From Thermogemmatispora onikobensis (GTDB lineage Bacteria > Chloroflexota > Ktedonobacteria > Ktedonobacterales > Ktedonobacteraceae), in contig NZ_BDGT01000041.1 of NCBI RefSeq assembly GCF_001748285.1, positions 1-44,276 on the forward strand: a stretch of 44,276 nt of DNA. The letters are read 5' to 3'. Within the stretch, counting starts at the first letter, position 1, and each line of letters begins with the position of its first letter. A program made the translations under genes and the position numbers. Below, in pieces: positions 35,418 to 43,524 of the stretch. The notes beneath the pieces were generated by a model. It did not search any database. It was not told the DNA's origin and saw nothing but the letters and a program-made list of their open reading frames with translations.

Positions 35418-36362
35418 CTAGCGCCTTTTCTGCGTGGAGGAGGTCGTGCCCAGGCGTTCCAGGGCCTGTTGGAGTTCGTGGGGAAGGGTCAGGACCGGGA
35501 AGATCTGGAGGCCCGTTTCACGTTTCAGGCGCTCCAGGACGGCCTGATGATTGCTGCCATCGGCCAGGGCCACGGTCAGCGTCTTCCGGGCGCGCCCGAT
35601 AGGACAGCAGTGGAGTTCATGGGCGAGATGGGGACTGATTGCCTGGCGGACGCTGGCAGGAACACGTCTTGGCAGCGGAGCGAGATAGGGGATGCCCAAC
35701 CGACGTGCCTCAGCTAGCAGTTCCTCTGTAGGTGCTGAGGAGAGCGAGAACTGCACGCCCGGAGCGAGCGGCTGACCTTGCTTTGATGGCAGCGCCTGAG
35801 CTGGCAGCCCTTCCCTGTCGATCTCATTGCCGGAGACAGGCTCGGTAGCCTCTCCTAGAGGAGCGGTCAGCACCCGTCGCGGGCGCGCCGCCTCACGGAG
35901 GACGCTCAGCAGGTTCTGGCTTTCAGCGCGCTCCAGCGTTCGCCCTCCCACTGCCAGGGCTGTGAGGTCCGCCAGTTCATAGGTCTGGAGCGAGCGGACT
36001 CGCGAGCAGAGCGCCCACCAGAGGCGTTCCTCGACCGCCACCCGGCCAGGCTCATCGCAATCGGGCAGAACAACATAGCCCCGATTGCCCAGAACAAAGA
36101 CACGGTCCGTTCTACGCACCAGCGAGCGGAGCGCCGCTAGCAGACGACAGGTGGCCTGGGCACGCCTCTCCCCCAGAGAGGCCGCAGGCGCGCGCTGACC
36201 CACAAACGTCAGGGTGATCACCACAACTCCCAGTCGGCCCTCCCCAGCGTTCAATAGCTGCTTCAGTTCAGCAGCGAGGATACGCAGGCTATCGACCTGC
36301 ACATAGGTCGCTCCACTGCTTGCCGCTCCCTGCCAGACCGGTAAAACCACACGGGTGCTCAT
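35418..36362 (-). CDS. Degenerate GGDEF domain joined to a GspE N-terminal-like domain
   Basis: The ATG at 36362 is chosen because AGGAG lies nine bases upstream; it gives 314 residues. Residues about 25-130 resemble a GGDEF fold, but where the GG(D/E)EF signature belongs the sequence reads LGNRGYVVL, so diguanylate cyclase activity is not expected. Residues about 215-305 match the type II secretion ATPase N-terminal domain: LGIPYLAPL, then LAHELHCCPIGRARKTLTVALADG and a final helix. In GspE or MshE this domain contacts partner proteins, and a subset binds c-di-GMP. No ATPase domain follows. It may be a nucleotide-sensing adaptor; this is inferred. Expression seems separate from the genes at 36695 and 37689. 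Confidence 0.7.
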   Translation of the reverse strand: MSTRVVLPVWQGAASSGATYVQVDSLRILAAELKQLLNAGEGRLGVVVITLTFVGQRAPAASLGERRAQATCRLLAALRSLVRRTDRVFVLGNRGYVVLPDCDEPGRVAVEERLWWALCSRVRSLQTYELADLTALAVGGRTLERAESQNLLSVLREAARPRRVLTAPLGEATEPVSGNEIDREGLPAQALPSKQGQPLAPGVQFSLSSAPTEELLAEARRLGIPYLAPLPRRVPASVRQAISPHLAHELHCCPIGRARKTLTVALADGSNHQAVLERLKRETGLQIFPVLTLPHELQQALERLGTTSSTQKRR

Positions 36363-36655
36363 CTCTCTCAGCTCCTCTGCCTGCCAGGCCCTACAGGCAA
36401 CCGGCACAGCAGGCTCCTCTCGGCTCTTACTCTTGCACTGCCGTCGGGTCGCAAGGCCGGCCAGCCTGAATGGAACTCAGACCGGTTCTCGCTTGCGCTC
36501 CTCTCAATCGAGCGCTATGGATGCTCTGGCTATTACTGTACTCTGTATTCAGCAGAAACGAGACATCGATCCGGTTGCGTTCCTGTTAAGACTGCGCCCC
36601 TACGGTTAAGATCAGTATTCTGCCCCCTTGCTGATGCTGGCCACCAGGAGAAAGA

Positions 36656-36682
36656 GGGCCAGCGGATCAGAAGGGCTGGCCC
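36656..36682 (-). terminator. Terminator of the gene at 36695
   Basis: Perfect 8-bp arms (36656-36663 and 36675-36682) with an 11-base loop. On the minus strand the stem is followed at once by a U-rich tract (TCTTTCTCC). It is 12 bases past the stop codon. The rest of the gap to 36362 shows only a GTTAAGA direct repeat near 36577-36611. Confidence 0.55.
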
Positions 36683-36694
36683 CCTCATCGGCCC

Positions 36695-37624
36695 TCACTT
36701 CGCACCCGCCTCGCTGGAGCCACGGACGCTTTTTCGCTGCTCGTTCTCCTTCGCCTGGGGGGGAGAGAGCAGCGCTTCGACGCCAAAGGCCTCGCAGATG
36801 GCGCTGAGCGGCTCCCAGAGGCCATCAAGCGTCAGCAGCATCTGCTCTCCATGCTGAGTAATGTCTATCAGAAAGAGGGCCAGCTCTGGCGCTGTGCACT
36901 CCTTCTGCTGCGTCAGTCCTGGCAGCAGCTCGCCAAAAATAGCCCCTGCCTCTTCGAGCAGCAAGGCAAAGGCCCGATCGAGCCGGGTCGAACCTGCCAG
37001 AGCGACCGCCCCAGGCAGCGAGCCAGGACGACCAAACTGGAGGGCAAAGGGCGGCAGATGTTGATAGCCCTCTTGCCAGTTTGCCAGCAGCTGCCTGAGC
37101 CACAGCGGGCAGCAGCCGGCAGGAGGGACAGAGGCAATGCTCGGCAGAGGGGGTAGAGCAGAAGTCAGCGTAGTGGGATCAGAGGCGGAGCCGCGATCGA
37201 GCAGGTCCAGCAGGGTGCCGCTGGCGCTCGTGAGCAGCCGGCAGGAGAGATCACACTGCAACAGACTGTCATTGACCTCGCGCAAGGCCAGCCAGATGGC
37301 GTGGCGCGTCGGCAGGTAGTCAGGGGGTACAAGTCCATCCATGAGCGGGCGTGTGGCTGCACCAAGGGCAGGCAAGCGCCGTTGATACAGGGTGGCGAGC
37401 TGGTGGAAAAGATGGCGCAGGCCAAAAAGCAGCAGCTCCAGGGAGCTGGTCCCTGGCATGCCCCGCTCTAGACGAGCGCTCAGGGCCGCGAGGAGGCCAG
37501 ACAGCCCCCTCTCTCGCTCTTCGTCTTCCGGCTCCTCGCCCCACTGGTGGCATGCAGCAGTCGGCCAGGGTGTAGCCGCCAGTAGCTCTTTTTCCCGCTT
37601 GAGCCTGGCCTGGTGACCTCCCAT
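36695..37624 (-). CDS. Unknown helical protein coupled to a membrane sensor gene
   Basis: I do not recognise a family. The start chosen is the ATG at 37624, with GGGAGGA about ten bases upstream, giving 309 residues; a longer frame begins inside the previous gene and is implausible. The protein is rich in Leu and Ala, with segments such as LLLFGLRHLFHQLATLYQRR that suggest helical packing. It has no clear signal or transmembrane helix. The upstream gene stops 64 bases before it, so the two are probably one transcript and may act together. A role as cytoplasmic partner of that sensor is a guess. Confidence 0.65.
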   Translation of the reverse strand: MGGHQARLKREKELLAATPWPTAACHQWGEEPEDEERERGLSGLLAALSARLERGMPGTSSLELLLFGLRHLFHQLATLYQRRLPALGAATRPLMDGLVPPDYLPTRHAIWLALREVNDSLLQCDLSCRLLTSASGTLLDLLDRGSASDPTTLTSALPPLPSIASVPPAGCCPLWLRQLLANWQEGYQHLPPFALQFGRPGSLPGAVALAGSTRLDRAFALLLEEAGAIFGELLPGLTQQKECTAPELALFLIDITQHGEQMLLTLDGLWEPLSAICEAFGVEALLSPPQAKENEQRKSVRGSSEAGAK

Positions 37625-37688
37625 CGTTCCCAGGTCCTCCCTCGCAGTAAAATGGCGCACGCTCCCATATATATTGTATGATTCGCTG

Positions 37689-39419
37689 CTACAGCCAGAG
37701 TTGACCTTCTTCCGGCCAGGGCGGCTCAATGGGCAGAGACAGGCTCTCAGCAGGCAACTTTTCGGTGGAGACGCCTCTCTGTGGCTCGCCTGTTGCCGGC
37801 AAGCCCGGGGGAACAAGCGGCGGGAGAGCAACGCTCTGGCCTCTCCCAGGAGTGGCTGATTGGCGCGGCTGCTCGGCAAACTGACGAAGCCCCGTTACGG
37901 CCAGGAGCCGCTCAATCGGTGGCACCCCTTCGCAAGAAGCAGGGATGATGAGCGGCTCTCCAGCCGGACAGCGCTCCAAGGCGGCGCAGAGGTCTTCCAG
38001 CGCTCTGCGTACAAGCTGGTTGTGCTCATTCCACAGCTCCAGACGCATCTCGCGATCGGCAAGCTGGTTCAGGCTGAGCGCCAGGGGTCTCAGCTCCTCT
38101 TCCACCGGCTCCAGACGCGCGGCCAGATCGCCAGCAGCCAGGCGCGCCAGAACCTCCCTGAGACGGGCTAGTTGCGCTTCCAACCCATTGCTGCGTCGGC
38201 TGGCGCTGTACAGCTGCGTCTCCAGCTGCTGGAGTTCCTCCTGATAGCTCCTCAAGAGGAGACGACGCAGCCGGCCCTGCTCGCCCACTGTCAGCAGGAG
38301 GCGCAGGCAGGCTACCAGGACGGCCAGGCCGAGGATGAGCAGCCCCGTGAAGAGAGGCGGCTGAGCGCTTTGCCAGGCTTGCCAGACCACAACAGCACAG
38401 CAGGCAATGAGCAGAAGCGAGGGGAGACAGAGAGGAAGATGCCAAAGCGTGCTGCTGCGGCTGCCCTCCCCGACCGGGCGCGCGCTGAGCTGAGTCAGCA
38501 GGGCCTCGTCACCGGGGAGACGCGCACTTTTGATGGCATCGGCAGGACGACTGGTGACAACGCGCCTGAGATAGGCCGCCAGACCACAGAGGAGCAGACC
38601 CACCGCTAACAGTGTCGCCAGCTCTTTCTGACGCCACGCCTCTGGTCCAGGCCAGGAACCGCCCAAGACGCGATGGAGGAGCAGATCGGCGAGGGCGTAG
38701 AGGAGGAGGCCAGCAACAAGACAGAGCAGGCTGACGCGGCGGGGAGGCTGGCGATAGGTTGTGTCGCTGGCTGTTGCCAGGCGGAGCAATAGCAAGACGC
38801 CAGCCCCCATGAGGAGGAGATCAGCCAGAGGGTCGATCAGTGTTTCCCAGGGAAAAGAATTGAAGGTGAGAGGCCAGCTGAGCGAGGCAAAGATCCCTAG
38901 ATTCCAGGCCAGTCCCACCATCGCCAGGAGAGCCAGCAGAACGTCAAGGGCCAGGAGTAGACGCCCCCGCCCGGCACTGGCTGCCGGCCACAGGAAGAGC
39001 GAGAAGCAGAGCAGCAGAGGAAAGAACAGAAGGCTCACCTGTGGAATGAGCTGTAACACTTGTAGCACTGACGTCGGTAAGGCCCTGACCAGGGTGCCTG
39101 GAGCGGAGGAGGACACCTCACCTATCAGCTGCCAGCCGACGCCAACGGCCCGGAGAAGTAGCCCACCCCCAACGCACAGCCAGGCCGCACGTTCCTGCCC
39201 GCTCCAGGGCTGAAAACTCGTTGCTGAAAGGGCCCTCTCAGGAACAGGAACAAGGGCCGCTCCCAGGCCGAACAGGCCAGCGAGCAGGGCCACTGCTAGC
39301 TCCATAGCGGAGGCCGAGATGGCGAAGGGCCAGAAAGACGGCGGCAGCCAGACTGCCGCCATCACGATCAGGCTCAGACCGACTAGCACTGCTGTGCCAA
39401 TGCGCCCTGGAGGACTCAT
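37689..39419 (-). CDS. Multi-TM sensor-like protein with HAMP-like segment and no output domain
   Basis: The 576-residue protein has about nine or ten hydrophobic helices over residues 1-390. Then come a coiled coil and a HAMP-like segment near 425-480 (LARLAAGDLAARLEPVEEELRPLALSLNQLADRE region). The last 90 residues are Pro-rich and unstructured. No kinase, cyclase or methyl-accepting domain follows. The membrane part looks related to that of the histidine kinase at 3939: both have an acidic PLADLLL or FLDLLLV helix followed by LLLYALAD or LLWADSW. GGTGAG lies upstream of the ATG at 39419. It probably receives a membrane signal and passes it to a separate protein, perhaps the product of the next gene. 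Confidence 0.75.
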   Translation of the reverse strand: MSPPGRIGTAVLVGLSLIVMAAVWLPPSFWPFAISASAMELAVALLAGLFGLGAALVPVPERALSATSFQPWSGQERAAWLCVGGGLLLRAVGVGWQLIGEVSSSAPGTLVRALPTSVLQVLQLIPQVSLLFFPLLLCFSLFLWPAASAGRGRLLLALDVLLALLAMVGLAWNLGIFASLSWPLTFNSFPWETLIDPLADLLLMGAGVLLLLRLATASDTTYRQPPRRVSLLCLVAGLLLYALADLLLHRVLGGSWPGPEAWRQKELATLLAVGLLLCGLAAYLRRVVTSRPADAIKSARLPGDEALLTQLSARPVGEGSRSSTLWHLPLCLPSLLLIACCAVVVWQAWQSAQPPLFTGLLILGLAVLVACLRLLLTVGEQGRLRRLLLRSYQEELQQLETQLYSASRRSNGLEAQLARLREVLARLAAGDLAARLEPVEEELRPLALSLNQLADREMRLELWNEHNQLVRRALEDLCAALERCPAGEPLIIPASCEGVPPIERLLAVTGLRQFAEQPRQSATPGRGQSVALPPLVPPGLPATGEPQRGVSTEKLPAESLSLPIEPPWPEEGQLWL

Positions 39420-39553
39420 AGCTCACCACCTGTCTCAAAGAGCAGAAAGAAAGCTCGCCTGCCTCTATGTGATCACTCTCTCTATTCTGCTTGATTGTAG
39501 CATGGCAAAAGCGACGCCTCCGTGAGGGATAGCCTTTTTGCCTTAGCCAGGAA

Positions 39554-39580
39554 GGGGGGGGAGAGAGAGAGAGAGAGAGA
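39554..39580. repeat. G-run and (GA)10 microsatellite
   Basis: Eight G (39554-39561) run into ten GA units (39561-39580) in the gap between the membrane sensor and the Fur-family gene. Such tracts are prone to slippage; no gene lies over it, and the rest of the 289-base gap (39420-39708) is featureless apart from a small hairpin. Confidence 0.9.
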
Positions 39581-39647
39581 CGAAGGGTCAATGCCGGCGC
39601 AGAGGCAAGCCAGTGAGCAGCCATGTGCCCGTGATGCGAGCCGGGAG

Positions 39648-39670
39648 GAGAGGCGCTCGCGCGCCTTCTC
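39648..39670 (-). terminator. Hairpin downstream of the Fur-family gene
   Basis: GAGAGGCGC (39648-39656) pairs with GCGCCTTCTC (39661-39670) around a 4-base loop, with one bulged base. It begins 38 bases past the stop. No U-run follows, so it is a weak candidate. Confidence 0.35.
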
Positions 39671-39708
39671 AGCTTGCGCCTGAGCTTGGAGGGAGAGAAG
39701 CGAGAAGG

Positions 39709-40143
39709 CTAGTGATGGGTCGTGCAGCGCGCACAGCGCCCAAAGAGGGTAATTGAGTGGCCTTCGATGGCAAAACCCGTCTGCTGCCCAATCGCCTTGA
39801 ATTGTTCTGCTGGCAGACAGATATCGACCTCGACTACGCGATGGCATTGGGTACAGGTCAGATGATGGTGGTGACGCTCGCCGCAGATTCGGTAATGATG
39901 GCTGCCATCGGCAAATTCAATGCGATCCAGCAGGCCGGCATTGACCAGAATCTCCACCAAACGATAAACTGTGGCCCGCCCCAGGCGCGGCTCCTTCTTG
40001 CGCAGCGACTGCCAGAGATCGTCGACCGTAAAGTCAGCCCCCGCGGTTGCAAGCTCGATCAAGCGCTCTTCTACGAGACGAAGAGGCGCCGTCCGCCGTT
40101 GACGTGCCTCGTTAAATGCAGCGCGGATCTTCTCAGCTAACAA
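39709..40143 (-). CDS. Fur-family metal or peroxide-responsive regulator
   Basis: The start is a TTG at 40143-40141: GGAGG lies seven bases upstream (40151-40156 region) and no ATG is placed well. The 144-residue protein has a winged helix at about 36-72 (LGRATVYRLVEILVNAGLL). The HHHH run at 91-94 lies next to zinc-binding C97-x2-C100, and a second pair is C137-x2-C140. This is the Fur/Zur/PerR layout. Which metal is sensed cannot be told from sequence. The protein should repress target genes when metal-bound. Its own promoter overlaps a near-palindrome (40163-40176), fitting self-control. It is divergent from the GlcD-GlcE fusion gene. Confidence 0.92.
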   Translation of the reverse strand: MLAEKIRAAFNEARQRRTAPLRLVEERLIELATAGADFTVDDLWQSLRKKEPRLGRATVYRLVEILVNAGLLDRIEFADGSHHYRICGERHHHHLTCTQCHRVVEVDICLPAEQFKAIGQQTGFAIEGHSITLFGRCARCTTHH

Positions 40144-40162
40144 AAAGCTTCCTCCTCAACGT

Positions 40163-40203
40163 CTACTAGCATGTAGTGTATCACCTCCGTCGGCTTTTAT
40201 CCA
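40163..40203 (-). promoter_or_regulatory. Promoter and possible operator of the Fur-family gene
   Basis: On the minus strand TGGATA (40198-40203) and an extended -10 TGATACACT (TACACT at 40175-40180) are 17 bases apart. The start site falls within an imperfect 14-base palindrome, CTACTAGCATGTAG (40163-40176), which could bind the regulator itself. Confidence 0.45.
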
Positions 40204-40337
40204 GTCTCCAGAGGCTCAGCTACCAGGCTGCGATAGGGGGAAGAGCGGCTCCCCTCGATGAGGAGGCACGAGTAAACGAAACGGCTGTCTCCCTTGCATT
40301 GCTCGCGTCAGCAGGCGGGCAATGCTTCCGGGCGTGC

Positions 40338-40366
40338 TTGCGAAGGGCTTTGCAAGCTGCTACAAT
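40338..40366 (+). promoter_or_regulatory. Promoter of the GlcD-GlcE fusion gene
   Basis: TTGCGA at 40338-40343 and TACAAT at 40361-40366 are exactly 17 bases apart. The leader to the ATG at 40494 would be about 120 bases. Confidence 0.6.
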
Positions 40367-40493
40367 GTGAGCTATTGCAGCAGATGCCTATTGGCCAGGC
40401 TTTTCATCAGCCTGACCAGAGGAGCCGAAGGAGACGGCACGAATACAGGACTGATCAAGCAGGCAGAGGAAACAGGAAGGGGATGCCAGAGCC

Positions 40494-43193
40494 ATGCTAG
40501 AGGAGCGAGCGCTTGCTGCCCTCAGAACCCTTCTCTCGCCAGATCAAGTCTTCACCGACGCCACGGCCCTCATCGCCTATGAAGGAGACGGCGGCCTTGA
40601 TCGTGGGCGACCCGACGCCGTTGTCTTCCCTCGCAGCGCTGAGGAGGTTGTGCGCCTGGTCCACTGGGCCAACGAGTACAGCGTGCCGCTGATAGCGCGT
40701 GGAGCCGGCACGGGTCTCTCGGGCGGGGCCGTGGCCGATCGCGGGGGAGTCCAGGTAGCCTTCTCGCAGATGCAAGCGATCCTGGAGGTCGACCCGCTCG
40801 GGCGCCGGGCCCTGGTGCAGCCGGCGGTGATCAATCTGGCCCTCGATGAGCAAGTCAAAGCCTACGATCTCTATTTTCCACCCGATCCCTCCAGCCAGCG
40901 CGTCTCAACCCTGGGCGGCAATGTGGCCGAAAACTCTGGTGGGCCGCACTGCTTCAAGTACGGTGTCATGACCAACTACCTGACAAGTCTGGAGGTCGTG
41001 CTTGCCGACGGGCGTCGGCAGCTCCTCGGTGGTCCGGCATGTGACTATCCGCTCAGCGATCTCTGCGGCCTGCTGTGCGGGAGCGAAGGCACGCTGGCCT
41101 TGATCACGACCATTGGGGTGCGCCTGGTGCGCCGTCCGCCCGGTGTCCAGACGCTGCTGGCAACCTTTGATTCGGTGGAGCAGGCGGGTCAGGCGGTCTC
41201 GGCGATCATCGCCGCTGGTCTGATCCCGGCCACAATGGAGATGATGGATCAGCAGATCATCCAGATGATTGAGCCGTTTGCTCATGCTGGCCTGCCGCTT
41301 GAAGCGGGTGCCGCCCTGATCGTCGAGGTTGATGGCTATCCGGCGAGCCTGGCCGGACAGATGGAGGAGATCAGCCGCCTTCTGCTGGCCTACGGTGGGC
41401 ACGATCTGCGTCTCGCACGCGATGAGGAGGAGCGGGCCCGCATCTGGCTGGCCCGCAAGAGCGCCGCCGGCGCGGCTACTCGCCTGGCTCCGGCCTACTA
41501 TACCGTCGACATCACGGTACCGCGCAGCCGCCTGGCAGAAATGCTGCAGCGCGTGAACGCCATCTGCCAGCGCTATGGCCTGCGCACCGGCCACGTCTTT
41601 CACGCCGGCGACGGCAATCTACACCCGATGCTCTTGATCCCCAATCCCGATGACGCCTCGCTGTTGGAGCGCGTACGCGAAGCGGGACGCGAGATTGTGC
41701 GCGCCTGCGTGGCCTTCAACGGCAGCTTGACCGGTGAGCATGGCGTAGGGATCGAGAAACGTGAGTTTATGTCGCTCATGCACTCGCCCGCCGAGCTAAG
41801 CGCAATGTGGGACGTCAAGCAGGTCTTCGACCCTCACAATCTGTTGAATCCTGGCAAGATCTTCCCGCAGCACGAGGTCCAGCCCTGGGCAGAGCACCCA
41901 GCGCCGGCAGAGGGACCAGCGGTCGCGGACCTCACGCCGCTCCTCCAGCCAGGCGAGCCGCAGGCTCCCGCCAGCGACGAAGAGGCGGCCCAGCTGCTGG
42001 CTCGATGCACAGCCTGCAACTGGCCAGTACTGCTCATGGGAGGAGAGGAGCCGGCCCAGGCCCCTTTCTCTGTGCCCGCTGGCACCGCTTTCTTGCTGAG
42101 TACGACGCGCCTGCGCGGCCTTCGCGAAGATGCTCCAGATGATCTGTTCATTACGGTCGGGGCTGGGACGCCACTGGTGGAGGTTCAAGACTGGCTGGGA
42201 CGGCGTCGGCAGCAGGTGGCTTTGATCTCGCCCTGGCCGGAGGCAACCCTGGGTGGGCTGGTAGCAGCAAACGTCAATGGGCCGCGCCGCCTGCGCTACG
42301 GCTCTCTGCGCGAGCAGGTCCTCTCACTAACGGTGGCTCTGGCCGACGGGCGCCTGATCCGCACAGGGCGCCCGCTGACCAAGAATGTGGCCGGCTACGA
42401 TCTGACCAAGGCCTTCATCGGCTCCTACGGAACACTGGGCCTGCTGACGAGCGTAACGCTGAAGTGCTGGCCTCGGCCTCGCTTGCGCCGCAGCTTGCTG
42501 GTGCCAGTCGAGGATCTGCGTCAGGGCCTGATCTGGGCCCGCCAGCTGCTACCGCTGACACTGGTAGCCTCAGCCCTCCTGCTCTGCCGTGGCAGCCAGC
42601 TCGCTCAGCGCTATAGCCCGCAGCTGCACGCTGCCCCCTACCTGCTCGTCTACACCGCCGAAGGACTGACCGGCGATGTAGAGAGCGAGCTGGAGGAAGT
42701 GACCTCTGCGCTGCAGCGCGCCCAGGCTCCAGCGCCAGTGACCTGCGAAGAGCTGAGCGGCGATGACCTCTGGTGCGAGCTGTTACGCGGCGAGGGCGAG
42801 AACGGTCTTAGAGCACGGGAGAGATCCACCGCTCGCGCGGCCACACCGGTGGTGGTGCGCCTCGGCTTGACCACTCGTGACTTGCCACGCTGGCTCATCG
42901 ATCAGCAGCAGCTCCTGGAAGGCTGCGATCTGGTGGCCGATGTGGCAGCGGGCCTGCTCTATGTCGTGACTCCGTGGGCAGAAGCCCGGACTACGACCTT
43001 GCTGGAGCAGCTGCGGGCGGCAGTGCCGGCGGACGAGGGCTATCTGACAGTTATGGATCAGCCCCACCCCTCCTCTCCTTTCGCTTTCTTCGGCCCAGCG
43101 TCGCCATCGCTGGAGCTGATGCTCCGCCTCAAGCAGCGCTGGGACCCACAGGGGATCTTGAACCGCGGCCTTCTGCTCCCGTCTCCCAGCTAA
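40494..43193 (+). CDS. Fused GlcD-GlcE FAD-linked 2-hydroxyacid oxidase
   Basis: The 899-residue protein holds two FAD-oxidase modules. Residues 1-460 match GlcD: GAGTGLSGGA near 66-75, STLGGNVAENSGGPHC, HAGDGNLHP near 369-377, GEHGVGIEK and DPHNLLNPGKIFP. After a Pro/Ala-rich linker (about 460-500), residues 500-899 match GlcE: ITVGAGTPLVEVQDWL, ATLGGLVAANVNGPRRLRYG near 584-603, NVAGYDLTKAFIGSYGTLG and a C-terminal DPQGILNRG. In most bacteria these are separate subunits of glycolate oxidase, acting with the iron-sulfur subunit GlcF. No glcF follows; the Lut iron-sulfur fusion at 452 is the nearest similar partner. Glycolate or D-lactate is the likely substrate. Confidence 0.92.
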   Translation: MLEERALAALRTLLSPDQVFTDATALIAYEGDGGLDRGRPDAVVFPRSAEEVVRLVHWANEYSVPLIARGAGTGLSGGAVADRGGVQVAFSQMQAILEVDPLGRRALVQPAVINLALDEQVKAYDLYFPPDPSSQRVSTLGGNVAENSGGPHCFKYGVMTNYLTSLEVVLADGRRQLLGGPACDYPLSDLCGLLCGSEGTLALITTIGVRLVRRPPGVQTLLATFDSVEQAGQAVSAIIAAGLIPATMEMMDQQIIQMIEPFAHAGLPLEAGAALIVEVDGYPASLAGQMEEISRLLLAYGGHDLRLARDEEERARIWLARKSAAGAATRLAPAYYTVDITVPRSRLAEMLQRVNAICQRYGLRTGHVFHAGDGNLHPMLLIPNPDDASLLERVREAGREIVRACVAFNGSLTGEHGVGIEKREFMSLMHSPAELSAMWDVKQVFDPHNLLNPGKIFPQHEVQPWAEHPAPAEGPAVADLTPLLQPGEPQAPASDEEAAQLLARCTACNWPVLLMGGEEPAQAPFSVPAGTAFLLSTTRLRGLREDAPDDLFITVGAGTPLVEVQDWLGRRRQQVALISPWPEATLGGLVAANVNGPRRLRYGSLREQVLSLTVALADGRLIRTGRPLTKNVAGYDLTKAFIGSYGTLGLLTSVTLKCWPRPRLRRSLLVPVEDLRQGLIWARQLLPLTLVASALLLCRGSQLAQRYSPQLHAAPYLLVYTAEGLTGDVESELEEVTSALQRAQAPAPVTCEELSGDDLWCELLRGEGENGLRARERSTARAATPVVVRLGLTTRDLPRWLIDQQQLLEGCDLVADVAAGLLYVVTPWAEARTTTLLEQLRAAVPADEGYLTVMDQPHPSSPFAFFGPASPSLELMLRLKQRWDPQGILNRGLLLPSPS

Positions 43194-43260
43194 GTCGATA
43201 GAATATCACCCGCCCAGGCGCAATTCGATGTACTTGGAACACAGGTCGTGAAAAGTAGCC

Positions 43261-43312
43261 AGAGGAGAAGAAGGAAGAGTTGGCGCCAACGCCGCCTTCT
43301 TTCTTCTCCTCT
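43261..43312 (+). terminator. 17-bp purine/pyrimidine hairpin after the GlcD-GlcE fusion
   Basis: The purine arm 43261-43277 pairs with 43296-43312, with one G-T pair. The loop contains the palindrome TTGGCGCCAA (43280-43289). It lies 68 bases past the stop. There is no T-run after it, so it may end or merely protect the transcript. Confidence 0.45.
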
Positions 43313-43368
43313 CACTGACGTGCGTTATGAAGGCAGATGCCGATAGTCCTTTGCTTTTTGGGACTGAC

Positions 43369-43397
43369 TTGACAAGGCAAATATGTAACAGTATCGG
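43369..43397 (+). promoter_or_regulatory. Possible promoter of the final membrane gene
   Basis: A perfect TTGACA (43369-43374) is followed 17 bases later by TATCGG (43392-43397), a weak -10. The start would lie about 120 bases before the ATG at 43525. Apart from this and the hairpin above, the gap 43194-43524 is empty. Confidence 0.35.
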
Positions 43398-43524
43398 CAG
43401 CGAGTTCGAAGATAGCATTGTACCATCAGAGGATGCAGATTTGGGATGGAGGATAAGACCATTGCCATAAGTAAGCAGCACTTGCGAGCCTGAAGTGAAG
43501 AGAATCGGGAGGAAACCAACCCTT

